From positions 1 to 11,392 of the forward strand of contig CALCUU010000197.1 of NCBI GenBank assembly GCA_937906915.1: 11,392 nt of DNA, read 5' to 3'. Of the stretch, positions 1 to 6,619 are shown piece after piece. Each line of letters opens with the position of its first letter. Position 1 is the first letter of the stretch. Source of the DNA: an uncultured Phascolarctobacterium sp. Lineage in GTDB: Bacteria; Bacillota; Negativicutes; Acidaminococcales; Acidaminococcaceae. The notes under the pieces are model-generated. The model was given only the letters and a program-made list of their open reading frames with translations, was not told the origin of the DNA and searched no databases. The position numbers and the translations under genes are program-made.

Positions 1-282
1 CACAGCTTCTTCAATCTCAATGCTTTGCTTCGCACCTTGCTCTTCTTTAGCAGCTTCCTCCACATCATTGTCAAGGTCTACGAAGAAATCTGCCAGCTTA
101 CAGCCTAGTACGTCGTGAATTTTAAGCAGTACTTGTACGGTAACAGCAGTCCTGCCACTTTCTACATTGCTCAAGTTGGTTTGGCTCATGCCAATCTTCT
201 TTGCCAGCTCGGATTGCTTCATTCCGCAACCTACACGTAGCGCTTTAATTCTGTTGCCAATTATGCTGAACTCTTTTTGCAT
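1..282 (-). CDS. XRE-family helix-turn-helix regulator (partial, C-terminus outside window)
   Basis: Reading the minus strand from the ATG at 282 gives 94 codons open to the window edge with no stop, so the C-terminus is missing. The protein starts MQKEFSIIGNRIKALR. Residues about 7-65 form a typical HTH_3 (Cro/CI) domain: an initial helix, then the MKQSELAKKIGMSQTNLSNVESG stretch broken as MKQSELAKKI (21-30) and GMSQTNLSNVESG (31-43), where the recognition helix lies, then a conserved L-x-K-I-x-D-V-L-G segment and L-A-D-F-F. After residue 70 the chain turns acidic and Glu/Lys-rich (EEAAKEEQ), perhaps a linker to a second domain. A Shine-Dalgarno-like GGTGAG lies about 6 bases upstream. Codon use is unbiased, unlike the enzyme genes. 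It is divergent from the propionate cluster, but a role in controlling that cluster is only a guess; its target cannot be read from the sequence. Confidence 0.85.
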   Translation of the reverse strand, partial: MQKEFSIIGNRIKALRVGCGMKQSELAKKIGMSQTNLSNVESGRTAVTVQVLLKIHDVLGCKLADFFVDLDNDVEEAAKEEQGAKQSIEIEEAV

Positions 283-318
283 TTATAACTCACCACTTTT
301 GTATAATATAAAACTTTA

Positions 319-331
319 TTACATTTCGTAA
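319..331. promoter_or_regulatory. Possible autoregulatory operator (TTAC-N5-GTAA)
   Basis: A short inverted repeat, TTAC ATTTC GTAA, lies just downstream of the candidate -10 box of the XRE gene, where a bound repressor would block initiation. XRE regulators often repress their own promoter through such half-sites. The half-sites are only 4 bases and AT-rich, so chance is a real alternative. Confidence 0.25.
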
Positions 332-342
332 CATTTACAAAT

Positions 343-348
343 ATTATA
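343..348 (-). promoter_or_regulatory. Candidate -10 box for the XRE gene
   Basis: On the minus strand this is a perfect TATAAT about 60 bases upstream of the regulator's start codon. No good -35 hexamer is seen at the usual 16-18 base spacing; the region there is CTTTTA-like. The call rests on the -10 match and position only. Confidence 0.45.
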
Positions 349-582
349 CCACAGTTGTCCCCCCCTAAAAGACGCTTCGATAATTTTTTTCTTCTTTCTC
401 TTGTTATATGCGAAGCGCCTCTCCTATGTTCGCAGCTACACTCCGTTCGTCATTTGTTATCATCTTCGTATTTACCAGAGTTATTTGTTACTACTCAACG
501 CCATATTAATTAATTTCTTGTCTACAAATTTCTTGTTAAGCATTACATAACTCCAAGTTAGTAGTAACTACGGAAATAGGTA

Positions 583-605
583 AGAAAAACTTGAAAAGTT
601 TTTCT
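583..605. repeat. Perfect inverted repeat, 10-bp arms, 3-base loop
   Basis: AGAAAAACTT, loop GAA, then AAGTTTTTCT. The stem is perfect but AT-rich. It lies directly before the homopurine mirror repeat. It could be a weak terminator or a processing hairpin; its T-run is inside the stem rather than after it. Confidence 0.5.
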
Positions 606-615
606 ATGAACAGGG

Positions 616-693
616 CAGAAGAAAATAAAGACAGGAAGGGGAAAAAGAAAACCTACGTAAAAGAAAAAGGGGAAGGACAGAAAAAAAGAAGAC
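616..693. repeat. Homopurine mirror repeat with H-DNA (triplex) potential
   Basis: The plus strand is almost entirely purine here and is mirror-symmetric (same strand read backwards, not a hairpin palindrome). The core arms are GGAAGGGGAAAAAGAAAA at 634-651 and its exact mirror at 659-676, around the 7-base centre CCTACGT. The symmetry stays perfect to 631-651 / 659-679 and continues to 616-651 / 659-693 with one single-base indel (the T at 626). Homopurine mirror repeats of this kind are the classic substrate for intramolecular triplex DNA. The right arm overlaps the terminator-like hairpin at 689-717. Function is unknown. Confidence 0.85.
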
Positions 694-717
694 TCACTAT
701 ATAAGTGGGTCTTTTTT
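689..717 (+). terminator. Terminator-like hairpin, possibly bidirectional
   Basis: The stem AAGACTCAC (689-697) pairs with GTGGGTCTT (705-713), with one G-T wobble, around the loop TATATAA, and is followed by a T-run to 717. An A-run at 681-687 would serve as the T-run for a minus-strand transcript. No gene is recognised directly upstream on either strand, so it may end an unannotated small RNA or insulate the operon promoter from upstream transcription. Confidence 0.55.
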
Positions 718-833
718 AGGCAAAAAGGCCAATTTTTACAAAATAAAATTTTAAACGCTCGATTAAACTGCGCGAAGGACCCCTGTGAACCGGGGTAGAG
801 GGTGGGTTTTTGAAGAATTTGTGAAGAAAAGCC

Positions 834-862
834 TTGCAGGCTTGCCATTTTCTTGGTATTAT
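834..862 (+). promoter_or_regulatory. Weak upstream promoter candidate
   Basis: An extended -10, TGG-TATTAT (854-862), lies 17 bases after a poor -35, TTGCAG (834-839). The -35 overlaps a small hairpin, AAGCCT TGC AGGCTT (829-843). It is weaker than the candidate at 947-955. Confidence 0.2.
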
Positions 863-946
863 ATTATCCGTTGAGCTTTGTATCCCGTGCGATTAAAAAT
901 TTCAGCAATTATTTTTTTGAAAAAGATGTGAAATATCTTTTGAATG

Positions 947-955
947 TGTTATAAT
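947..955 (+). promoter_or_regulatory. Main operon promoter candidate (extended -10)
   Basis: TGT-TATAAT is a consensus extended -10 element. The matching -35 position (TGTGAA at 927-932) is poor, which is usual for extended -10 promoters. Transcription would start near 962, about 230 bases before the CoA transferase. This is the best candidate for driving the propionate cluster. Confidence 0.5.
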
Positions 956-961
956 TGTATC

Positions 962-1190
962 AGTTAGAAGAATGCTTTGTGAAAAATCTCTTGTTTTATG
1001 GCAGGAGTTTTTTTGCACGTGTCGAATACGATTATAGAAGAGTGTGAAGTGTCTGCGAAATTGACGTGAGCACTCTTTAAACAACGGTAAAGTCTTATGT
1101 GTAGGGCTGCTCTTGGCAGACTGCAGATAGGTTTTATATAAGGGAAACCTTAATAAACTATATGTCCTAAATATAAGGAGGAAGGTAAAA
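962..1190 (+). promoter_or_regulatory. Long structured 5' leader of the propionate operon
   Basis: If the promoter at 947-955 is used, about 230 bases of leader precede the first gene. It contains a 23-codon open frame (998-1069, starting MAGVFLHVSN) without an evident Shine-Dalgarno, and a distant stem AAGAGTG (1038-1044) / CACTCTT (1071-1077). It also has a short CTGC/GCAG hairpin (1107-1119) and a stem AGGTTT (1129-1134) / AAACCT (1145-1150) just before the Shine-Dalgarno AAGGAGG (1175-1181). No cobalamin riboswitch B12 box or other riboswitch class could be recognised. A post-transcriptional control role is inferred from length and folding only. Confidence 0.35.
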
Positions 1191-2711
1191 ATGATCGACA
1201 TTAAAGATCGCATTGTTGACGTAGTAGCTGACAAAGTTATGTCCGCTGAAGCTGCTGCAGAATTCGTAAAAGATGGTGACAACGTAGGTACCAGTGGTTT
1301 TACCCCGTCTGGCTATCCGAAAGCTGTTCCTCTGGCTCTTGCTGAAAGAGGCAAAGTTAACCCCTTCAAAATTAATGTATGGACTGGCGCATCCGTAGGC
1401 CCCGAAATGGACACCGCTATGAGCCAAGCAGGCATCGTTGACCGTCGTCTGCCCTATCAAACCAACAACGATATGCGTAAAGCTATCAACAATGGTTCCG
1501 TAAAATACACCGACTTGCACTTGAGCCATGTTGCTCAAATGTCCCGTTATGGCTTCTATGCTAACCGTCGTGACGTTGACGTTGCAATCGTAGAAGTTTG
1601 CAAAATCATCGACCTGGGCGAAGGCAAAGTAGGCTTGATCCCGACCACTTCCATGGGCAACAGCTCCTCTTATGTACAATCCGCTAAAAAAGTTATCGTA
1701 GAAGTTAACGTAACCCAACCGGTAGCTTTGGAAGGCATGCATGACTCCTATGTTCCCCTGGATCCTCCGTGCCGTGAACCCATCCCCGTTGTTGAATCCG
1801 GCACCATCATCGGCACTCCGTACATTCCGTGCGAAGTTGAAAAAATCGCTGCAGTAGTTGCTTGCGACATCACCGATAAAGTTCGTCCGCTCGGCGCTAT
1901 CGACGAAGACGCTCAAAAAATGGGCAAAAACTTGGTTGACTTCTTCAAAGCTGAAGTTGCTGCTGGCCGCCTGCCGAAAAACTTGCTGCCGTTGCAATCT
2001 GGCGTAGGTTCCGTTGCTAACGCAGTTATCAATGGCCTCGTTAACTCCGACTTCGAAGACCTCACCGTTTACACCGAAGTTATCCAAGACGGTATGTTCG
2101 ACCTGATCGACGCTGGCAAACTCCGCGTTTGCTCCGGTACCGCTCTGTCCCCGTCTCCGGAATGCCTCAAAAAATTCTATGAAAACGTAGAAACCTACAA
2201 AAAATACATCATCCTCCGTCCGCAAGAAGTTGCTAACAGCCCGGAAGTTGCTCGTCGTATCGGCGTTATCGCTATGAACACCGCTATCGAAGTTGACATC
2301 TATGGTAACGTTAACTCCACTCATATCTGCGGCACCAAAATCATGAACGGCATCGGCGGTTCCGGCGACTATGCTCGTAACGGCTTCTTGACCGTATTCT
2401 TCACCACCTCCTTGGCAAAAGGCGGCGCTATCTCTTCCGTAGTTCCGTTCTGCAGCCATATCGACCACACCGAACATGACGTTGACGTTATCGTTTCCGA
2501 ACGTGGTGTAGCTGACCTTCGTGGCCTCTGCCCGAAAGAACGCGCTCTGGTTATCATCGACAAGATTGCTAACCCGAAATATCAACCGCTCCTGTTGGAT
2601 TACTTCAACCGTGCATGCGAAGCTTGCGGCAACAGCCAAACTCCGCACATCCTGACCGAAGCATTCGATTTCCACAACCGTTTCGTTGCTACCGGCACTA
2701 TGGAAAAATAA
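1191..2711 (+). CDS. scpC: Succinate/propionate CoA transferase (acetyl-CoA hydrolase/transferase family, class I)
   Basis: The 506-residue product matches the usual length of the AarC/Cat1/YgfH family, which moves CoA between acyl-CoA and short carboxylates through a glutamyl-CoA thioester. In this context the likely reaction is propionyl-CoA + succinate to succinyl-CoA + propionate, which starts and closes the pathway cycle without ATP. Visible family marks are the VYTEVIQDG segment, where E296 aligns with the expected nucleophile (E294 in Acetobacter AarC), the NTAIEVDIYGN segment (363-373), and the glycine loop GIGGSGDY (387-394) that helps bind the thioester. The protein should be cytoplasmic. 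The ATG follows a strong AAGGAGG at 1175-1181. Codon bias is extreme (Gln CAA, Glu GAA, Lys AAA almost throughout). Acetate as an alternative CoA acceptor or donor cannot be excluded from sequence. Confidence 0.9.
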   Translation: MIDIKDRIVDVVADKVMSAEAAAEFVKDGDNVGTSGFTPSGYPKAVPLALAERGKVNPFKINVWTGASVGPEMDTAMSQAGIVDRRLPYQTNNDMRKAINNGSVKYTDLHLSHVAQMSRYGFYANRRDVDVAIVEVCKIIDLGEGKVGLIPTTSMGNSSSYVQSAKKVIVEVNVTQPVALEGMHDSYVPLDPPCREPIPVVESGTIIGTPYIPCEVEKIAAVVACDITDKVRPLGAIDEDAQKMGKNLVDFFKAEVAAGRLPKNLLPLQSGVGSVANAVINGLVNSDFEDLTVYTEVIQDGMFDLIDAGKLRVCSGTALSPSPECLKKFYENVETYKKYIILRPQEVANSPEVARRIGVIAMNTAIEVDIYGNVNSTHICGTKIMNGIGGSGDYARNGFLTVFFTTSLAKGGAISSVVPFCSHIDHTEHDVDVIVSERGVADLRGLCPKERALVIIDKIANPKYQPLLLDYFNRACEACGNSQTPHILTEAFDFHNRFVATGTMEK

Positions 2712-2922
2712 TTCAAAAACTCTTGTTAAGTTTTTGAAAATAGGTTAAACTATAAAATGTACCTTGCCCATAGATGCTAGTTCTATGGGCGGGTCATTTA
2801 TGAATTTGTTGACGAAGCGTGAGCTTTGCCATATACCGTCTTTGACGGAACACTCTCACCATCGTTTCGGATCCGTCCAATCCGAAATATGTAAACCAAT
2901 ATTTTTAAGGAGGATTTTCAGA
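2712..2922 (+). promoter_or_regulatory. Structured spacer/leader before the mutase genes
   Basis: Four hairpins can be drawn in 211 bases: TTCAAAAAC/GTTTTTGAA (2712-2738), GCCCATAGA/TCTATGGGC (2766-2790), CCGTC/GACGG (2836-2848) and TTTCGGAT/ATCCGAAA (2865-2887). GACGGA (2844-2849) can instead pair with TCCGTC (2872-2877), which excludes the third hairpin and involves the loop of the fourth. A promoter-like TTGACG (2809-2814), 17 bases, TATACC (2832-2837) is also present. None of the hairpins carries an adjacent T-run, so none is a clear terminator. The mutase Shine-Dalgarno AAGGAGG follows at about 2908-2914. Confidence 0.45.
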
Positions 2923-4569
2923 ATGGCATTTGAAGAAATTAAAGCTGGTTTAGAAAAATACACCGCTGGTGTAGAAGCTAAACTCGACAAAGCACCTGAA
3001 CGTGCAAACCTCGCACCTAACAGACTGTACACCCCGTTGGATCTCGGTGAAGGCTTCGACTACGTTGAAAAACTGGGCTTCCCCGGTGAATATCCCTTCA
3101 CCCGTGGCGTACAACCCACCATGTATCGTGGTCGTTTCTGGACCATGCGTATGTACGCTGGTTTCTCCACCGCAGAAGAATCCAACAAACGTTATCGTTA
3201 CCTGCTGGCTAACGGCGGTTCCGGCTTGTCCTGCGCATTTGACCTTCCGACCCAAATCGGTTATGACTCCACCGACGCTATGTCCGAAGGCGAAGTTGGT
3301 AAAGTAGGCGTAGCTATCGACTCCTTGGCTGACATGGAAATCCTGTTCGACGGCATCGCTCTCGACAAAGTTTCCACCTCCATGACCATCAACGCTCCTG
3401 CTTCCGTACTCCTCGCTATGTACATTGCAGTTGCTGAAAAACAAGGCGTTTCCGCTGACAAACTCCGCGGCACCATCCAAAACGACATCCTGAAAGAATA
3501 CGCAGCTCGCGGCACCTACATCTTCCCGCCCGCTCCGTCCATGCGTTTGATCACCAATATCTTCGAATATTGCTCCAAAAACGTACCGCTGTGGAACACC
3601 ATCTCCATCTCCGGTTACCACATCCGTGAAGCTGGTTCCACCGCTTCCCAAGAAATCGCATTCACCATCGCTGACGGTATCGCTTATGTAGAAGCTGCTA
3701 TCAAAGCTGGTTTGGACGTTGACGCTTTCGCTGGCCGTCTGTCCTTCTTCTGGAATGCTCACAACAACGTACTCGAAGAAGTTGCTAAATTCCGCGCTTC
3801 CCGTCGTGTATGGGCAAAAGTTATGAAAGAACGTTTTGGCGCTAAAAAAGCTAAATCCATGATGCTCCGCGTTCATACCCAAACTGCAGGCTCCATGCTG
3901 ACCGCTCAACAACCGAACAACAACATCGTTCGCGTTGCTTTGCAAACCGCAGCTGCTGTAATGGGTGGCACCCAATCCTTGCACACCAACTCCAAAGACG
4001 AAGCTTTGGCTCTCCCGACCACTGAATCCGTAACCATCGCTCTCCGTACCCAACAAATCGTTGCTTACGAATCCGGCTTGGCTGACACCGTTGACCCGTT
4101 GGGCGGTTCCTACTATGTAGAAGCTTTGACTGACAAAATCGAAGCTGAAGCTTGGGACTACATCCAAAAAATCGACGAAATCGGTGGCGCTCCGGAAGCT
4201 ATCGCTAAAGGCTACATCCAAAAAGAAATCCAAGACTCCGCTTACAAATGGCAAATGGATATCGAAAAAGGCGACCGTATCATCGTTGGCGTTAACAAAT
4301 TCCAACAAGAAGAAGAACCGCCGACAAACCTGCTCCGCGTAGACGGCTCTGTAGGCAAACTGCAAGCTGACAAAATCGCTGCATTGAAAGCTCGTCGTGA
4401 CAACGCTAAAGTTGAAGAAACCTTGGCTGCTTTGGAAAAAGCTTGCGCAGGCGACGACAACCTGATGCCGTTCATCCTCGACGCTGTTCGTGCATACGCT
4501 ACCGAAGGCGAAATCTGCGGCGTTATGAGAAAAGTATTTGGCGAATACAAAGCTAACATCACTCTCTAA
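2923..4569 (+). CDS. mcmA1: Methylmalonyl-CoA mutase, large (substrate-binding) subunit
   Basis: The 548-residue protein is the TIM-barrel, CoA-ester-binding half of a split B12 mutase; it interconverts succinyl-CoA and (R)-methylmalonyl-CoA by radical rearrangement. The motif TMRMYAGFSTAEESN (74-88) carries Y78. R196 lies in ARGTYIFPP, and Y232/H233 lie in SGYHIREAG. These align at a constant offset of 11 with Y89, R207, Y243 and H244 of the Propionibacterium enzyme. The segment DPLGGSYYVE (391-400) is also typical. The C-terminal B12 domain is absent and is supplied by the next gene. The ATG at 2923 was chosen because AAGGAGG precedes it and the MAFEE start suits the family. An in-frame ATG at 2764 would add 53 residues unlike the family and lies within a hairpin. 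Codon bias is very strong. Confidence 0.95.
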   Translation: MAFEEIKAGLEKYTAGVEAKLDKAPERANLAPNRLYTPLDLGEGFDYVEKLGFPGEYPFTRGVQPTMYRGRFWTMRMYAGFSTAEESNKRYRYLLANGGSGLSCAFDLPTQIGYDSTDAMSEGEVGKVGVAIDSLADMEILFDGIALDKVSTSMTINAPASVLLAMYIAVAEKQGVSADKLRGTIQNDILKEYAARGTYIFPPAPSMRLITNIFEYCSKNVPLWNTISISGYHIREAGSTASQEIAFTIADGIAYVEAAIKAGLDVDAFAGRLSFFWNAHNNVLEEVAKFRASRRVWAKVMKERFGAKKAKSMMLRVHTQTAGSMLTAQQPNNNIVRVALQTAAAVMGGTQSLHTNSKDEALALPTTESVTIALRTQQIVAYESGLADTVDPLGGSYYVEALTDKIEAEAWDYIQKIDEIGGAPEAIAKGYIQKEIQDSAYKWQMDIEKGDRIIVGVNKFQQEEEPPTNLLRVDGSVGKLQADKIAALKARRDNAKVEETLAALEKACAGDDNLMPFILDAVRAYATEGEICGVMRKVFGEYKANITL

Positions 4570-4612
4570 TTCCTAATTTGTAAACACTAACATTATACGG
4601 AGGTAACTTATA

Positions 4613-5002
4613 ATGGCAAACGTTAAAGTTTTAGTTGCTAAACCGGGTCTTGATGGTCATGACCGCGGTGCTAAAGTTGTAGCTCGTGCATTGCGCGACG
4701 CTGGTTTCGAAGTAATCTACACCGGTATCCGTCTGACCCCGGAACAAATCGCTGAAGCTGCTCTGCAAGACGACGTACAAGTTGTTGCATTGTCCTTGCT
4801 CTCCGGCGCTCACAACACCCTGTTCCCCGCTTGCGTAGAACTCTTGAAAGCTAAAGGCTTGGAAGACGTTCTGGTAATCGGCGGCGGCGTTATTCCTGAC
4901 GCTGACATCCCTGGCCTGAAAGCTGCTGGCGTAGCAGAAGTATTCACCCCGGGCACCCCGACCAGCAACATCGTTGACTTCATCAACGCTAACGTTAAAT
5001 AA
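4613..5002 (+). CDS. mcmA2: Methylmalonyl-CoA mutase, small (B12-binding) subunit
   Basis: This 129-residue protein is a stand-alone cobalamin-binding Rossmann-like domain. The signature D-x-H-x-x-G is seen as DGHDRG (14-19), where H16 should be the lower axial ligand of cobalt in the base-off/His-on mode. It is followed by SLLSGAH (61-67) and the GGG turn (90-92), the other parts of the same binding site. It starts 43 bases after the large subunit with its own GGAGGT site and shares its strong codon bias, so the two are very likely made together as one enzyme. Separate large and small genes occur in several anaerobes and archaea, whereas the classic enzyme fuses the two domains. Other B12-dependent mutases share this domain, but the neighbours support methylmalonyl-CoA. 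Confidence 0.93.
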   Translation: MANVKVLVAKPGLDGHDRGAKVVARALRDAGFEVIYTGIRLTPEQIAEAALQDDVQVVALSLLSGAHNTLFPACVELLKAKGLEDVLVIGGGVIPDADIPGLKAAGVAEVFTPGTPTSNIVDFINANVK

Positions 5003-5021
5003 TTTAGTTTTTTAACTTTTG

Positions 5022-5048
5022 TGCAGGGTGGACTTGTTCCACCCTGCA
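5022..5048 (+). other. Intercistronic hairpin (11-bp perfect stem)
   Basis: TGCAGGGTGGA (5022-5032), loop CTTGT, TCCACCCTGCA (5038-5048). The stem is perfect and GC-rich. It is followed by TTAAAAAA rather than a T-run, so it is not a standard terminator in either direction. It probably protects the upstream mutase mRNA from 3' decay or marks a processing site between strongly and weakly expressed cistrons. Confidence 0.7.
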
Positions 5049-5085
5049 TTAAAAAATACACTGACAAGACAAGGCGGTGTGAATT

Positions 5086-6024
5086 TTGGAAATCGTAGAT
5101 AAATTATTAGATCATTCTCGTCTTGCATTATCTAAAGCAATTACTGCTGTTGAAAATGAATATGACGATGCTGTCAAAATTATGACAGAAATCTATCCCC
5201 ATACTGGTAATGCTTATGTAATTGGTATCACTGGCCCTCCGGGTGCTGGTAAATCTACCCTGACTGATAAACTCGCAAAAGAATATCGCAAACGCGGTAA
5301 AACTGTTGGTATCGTAGCGATTGACCCTACTAGCCCGTACTCTGGCGGTGCTATCCTTGGTGACCGTATTAGAATGATGGATTTGATGGCCGATGAAGGA
5401 ATCTTTGTTCGTTCTATGGCTACTCGCGGCAGCCTCGGCGGCCTCTCCCAAAAAGCAGGCGATGCTGTAAAACTTATGGATGCTTTTGGCATGGACGTAG
5501 TTATCGTTGAAACCGTAGGCGTTGGCCAATCTGAAGTTGACATTGTTAAAACTGCAGATACCACTATGGTTGTTGTAATCCCTGGCATGGGTGACGATAT
5601 CCAAGCTATTAAAGCAGGTGTACTTGAAATCGGTGACCTTTTCACTATCAACAAAGCTGATCGTGAAGGTACAGACAAGCTCAACATTGAGATTGAAATG
5701 ATGCTCGAATTAAATCCCGAACATGTTGGCTGGCGTCCTCCGATTAACAGGACCGTAGCTAGCAAGGGTGAAGGTATAGAAGCTGTTGTGGACTCCATTG
5801 AAGCTCACAAGGCATATTTGATTGACTCTGGTCGTTTGGCAGAAATCCGTAAAGCTCGTATTAAAAACGAAGTTACCGCTATGCTCAATGACCGTGTAAA
5901 TCGCTACATCGACAAAGAAGTTGTTTCCACTGATGCATTTGACGAACTCGTTGTTAAGATGCAAAACCGTGAAATCGAACCTTACTCTGTCGTTGATGAT
6001 ATCGTTGGTAAAGTTTTAAAATAA
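5086..6024 (+). CDS. meaB: MeaB/ArgK-type GTPase, mutase chaperone
   Basis: The 312-residue G3E-family P-loop GTPase escorts B12 to methylmalonyl-CoA mutase and protects or resets the enzyme after inactivation. The Walker A motif GPPGAGKST is at 50-58, the ETVGVGQSE segment at 142-150 covers the Walker B/switch region, and the NKAD base-recognition motif is at 189-192. The length is close to family norms, with a helical C-terminus that normally serves dimerisation. The start is a TTG at 5086, preceded by AAGGCGGTG; an in-frame GTG nine bases upstream runs straight into TGA. Codon use is visibly weaker than in neighbouring genes, with AGG, ATA and GAG codons present, which suits a helper needed in small amounts. 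Its position right after the mutase genes supports the assignment. Confidence 0.93.
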   Translation: MEIVDKLLDHSRLALSKAITAVENEYDDAVKIMTEIYPHTGNAYVIGITGPPGAGKSTLTDKLAKEYRKRGKTVGIVAIDPTSPYSGGAILGDRIRMMDLMADEGIFVRSMATRGSLGGLSQKAGDAVKLMDAFGMDVVIVETVGVGQSEVDIVKTADTTMVVVIPGMGDDIQAIKAGVLEIGDLFTINKADREGTDKLNIEIEMMLELNPEHVGWRPPINRTVASKGEGIEAVVDSIEAHKAYLIDSGRLAEIRKARIKNEVTAMLNDRVNRYIDKEVVSTDAFDELVVKMQNREIEPYSVVDDIVGKVLK

Positions 6025-6061
6025 AACAACCAAAATAACAAACTTTTAGGAGGAATTTACT

Positions 6062-6490
6062 ATGGCATTCAAAACTATTTGCGTTGACCACATTGGTATT
6101 GCTTGCGCTGACCTCGATGCAGCTGCAAAAATTTACACCGAAGTTCTCGGCTTAGAAATCACCAACCGTGAAGAAGTTAAAGAACAAGGCGTTGCAACCG
6201 TATTCATTCCTTGCGGCGAAACCCTGCTCGAACTCCTCGTTGACATCACCGAAAACAACGATGGCCCGATCGGCAAATACATTGCTAAAAACGGCCCTGG
6301 CATCCAACACATCGCTCTGCGTGTAGATGACATCAAAGCTGCTATCGCTGACGCTGAAGCTGCTGGCATCAAAATGATCGACAAAGTTGCTCGTAACGGC
6401 GCTGGTCAAATGAAAATTGCTTTCGTTCATCCGAAATCTGCTGGCTGCCTGTTGGAACTCTGCCAACCGATGGCTACCTATGTTGACTAA
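6062..6490 (+). CDS. mce: Methylmalonyl-CoA epimerase
   Basis: The 142-residue vicinal-oxygen-chelate fold protein interconverts (R)- and (S)-methylmalonyl-CoA, linking the mutase product to the decarboxylase. Metal ligands are visible as H10 (VDHIGIA), E57 (LLELL, at the position of Gln65 in the Propionibacterium enzyme), H83 (GIQHIAL) and E132 (CLLELCQP). A likely acid/base glutamate is E41 in KEQGV. The two beta-alpha-beta-beta-beta modules span roughly 6-60 and 79-135. It starts 37 bases after meaB behind TAGGAGGA and has strong codon bias. Other VOC enzymes share the fold, but length, motifs and neighbours make the epimerase call secure. Confidence 0.93.
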   Translation: MAFKTICVDHIGIACADLDAAAKIYTEVLGLEITNREEVKEQGVATVFIPCGETLLELLVDITENNDGPIGKYIAKNGPGIQHIALRVDDIKAAIADAEAAGIKMIDKVARNGAGQMKIAFVHPKSAGCLLELCQPMATYVD

Positions 6491-6536
6491 TTTATAAGCT
6501 TAGGTTTGTAAATTACTCAGGTATTTTTAACTTAGT

Positions 6537-6578
6537 TACATAGTGCAGAGCATGCAAGTGACATGCTCTGCATATGTA
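6537..6578 (+). other. Intercistronic hairpin (11 bp plus 6 bp, one bulge)
   Basis: TACATA, a bulged G, then TGCAGAGCATG (6544-6554), loop CAAGTGA, CATGCTCTGCA (6562-6572) and TATGTA (6573-6578). All 17 pairs are perfect. No T-run follows, so it is not a typical terminator. It separates the mutase/epimerase group from the decarboxylase genes and may act as an mRNA stabiliser or processing site. Confidence 0.7.
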
Positions 6579-6619
6579 TATAAAATTTGTTCTCCCAATA
6601 ATGATGGAGGTGTAAGACA

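Larger units (their letters stand above)
283..1190. other. Structured intergenic region without a convincing protein gene
   Basis: About 900 bases separate the divergent regulator from the CoA transferase. Open frames here lack ribosome binding sites and recognisable domains. The region holds several structures. There is an inverted repeat CGCTTCG (373-379) / CGAAGCG (411-417), and a second inverted repeat GTTACTACT (487-495) / AGTAGTAAC (560-568). A tandem-like AATTTCTTGT occurs at 512-521 and 527-536. A 10-bp hairpin (583-605), a homopurine mirror repeat (616-693) and a terminator-like hairpin (689-717) follow. The operon promoter and leader occupy about 947-1190. A small RNA ending at the 689-717 hairpin is possible but no clear promoter for one is seen. 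Confidence 0.6.

Noticed and set aside
427..510. 27-codon plus-strand frame starting MFAATLRSS
   Set aside because: No Shine-Dalgarno and no similarity recognised; it lies in an AT-rich structured spacer.
799..805. AGGGTGG resembling the first half of a T-box motif
   Set aside because: The second half (ACCGCG) is missing, no terminator/antiterminator pair follows, and no aminoacyl-tRNA or amino-acid gene lies downstream.
558..848. 96-codon minus-strand frame rich in Phe and Pro
   Set aside because: It is the translation of the complement of the homopurine mirror repeat and terminator region. No ribosome site or domain.
962..1190. Cobalamin riboswitch in the operon leader, expected for a B12-dependent pathway
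   Set aside because: No B12-box sequence or matching fold could be recognised. The mutase uses B12 rather than making it.
902..1282. 126-codon minus-strand frame overlapping the start of the CoA transferase
   Set aside because: It overlaps the operon leader and the gene start, has low complexity and no recognisable domain.
1167..2675. Long antisense frame (502 codons) opposite the CoA transferase
   Set aside because: It mirrors a strongly codon-biased gene. The product has no recognisable domain, and the plus-strand frame has clear family motifs.
2764..2922. 53-residue N-terminal extension of the mutase large subunit from an upstream ATG
   Set aside because: The extension does not resemble the family and covers hairpins and a promoter-like site. 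The ATG at 2923 has a strong Shine-Dalgarno.
2950..4365. Long antisense frame opposite the mutase large subunit
   Set aside because: Same cause: extreme codon bias leaves few stops on the opposite strand. No domain or ribosome site supports it.
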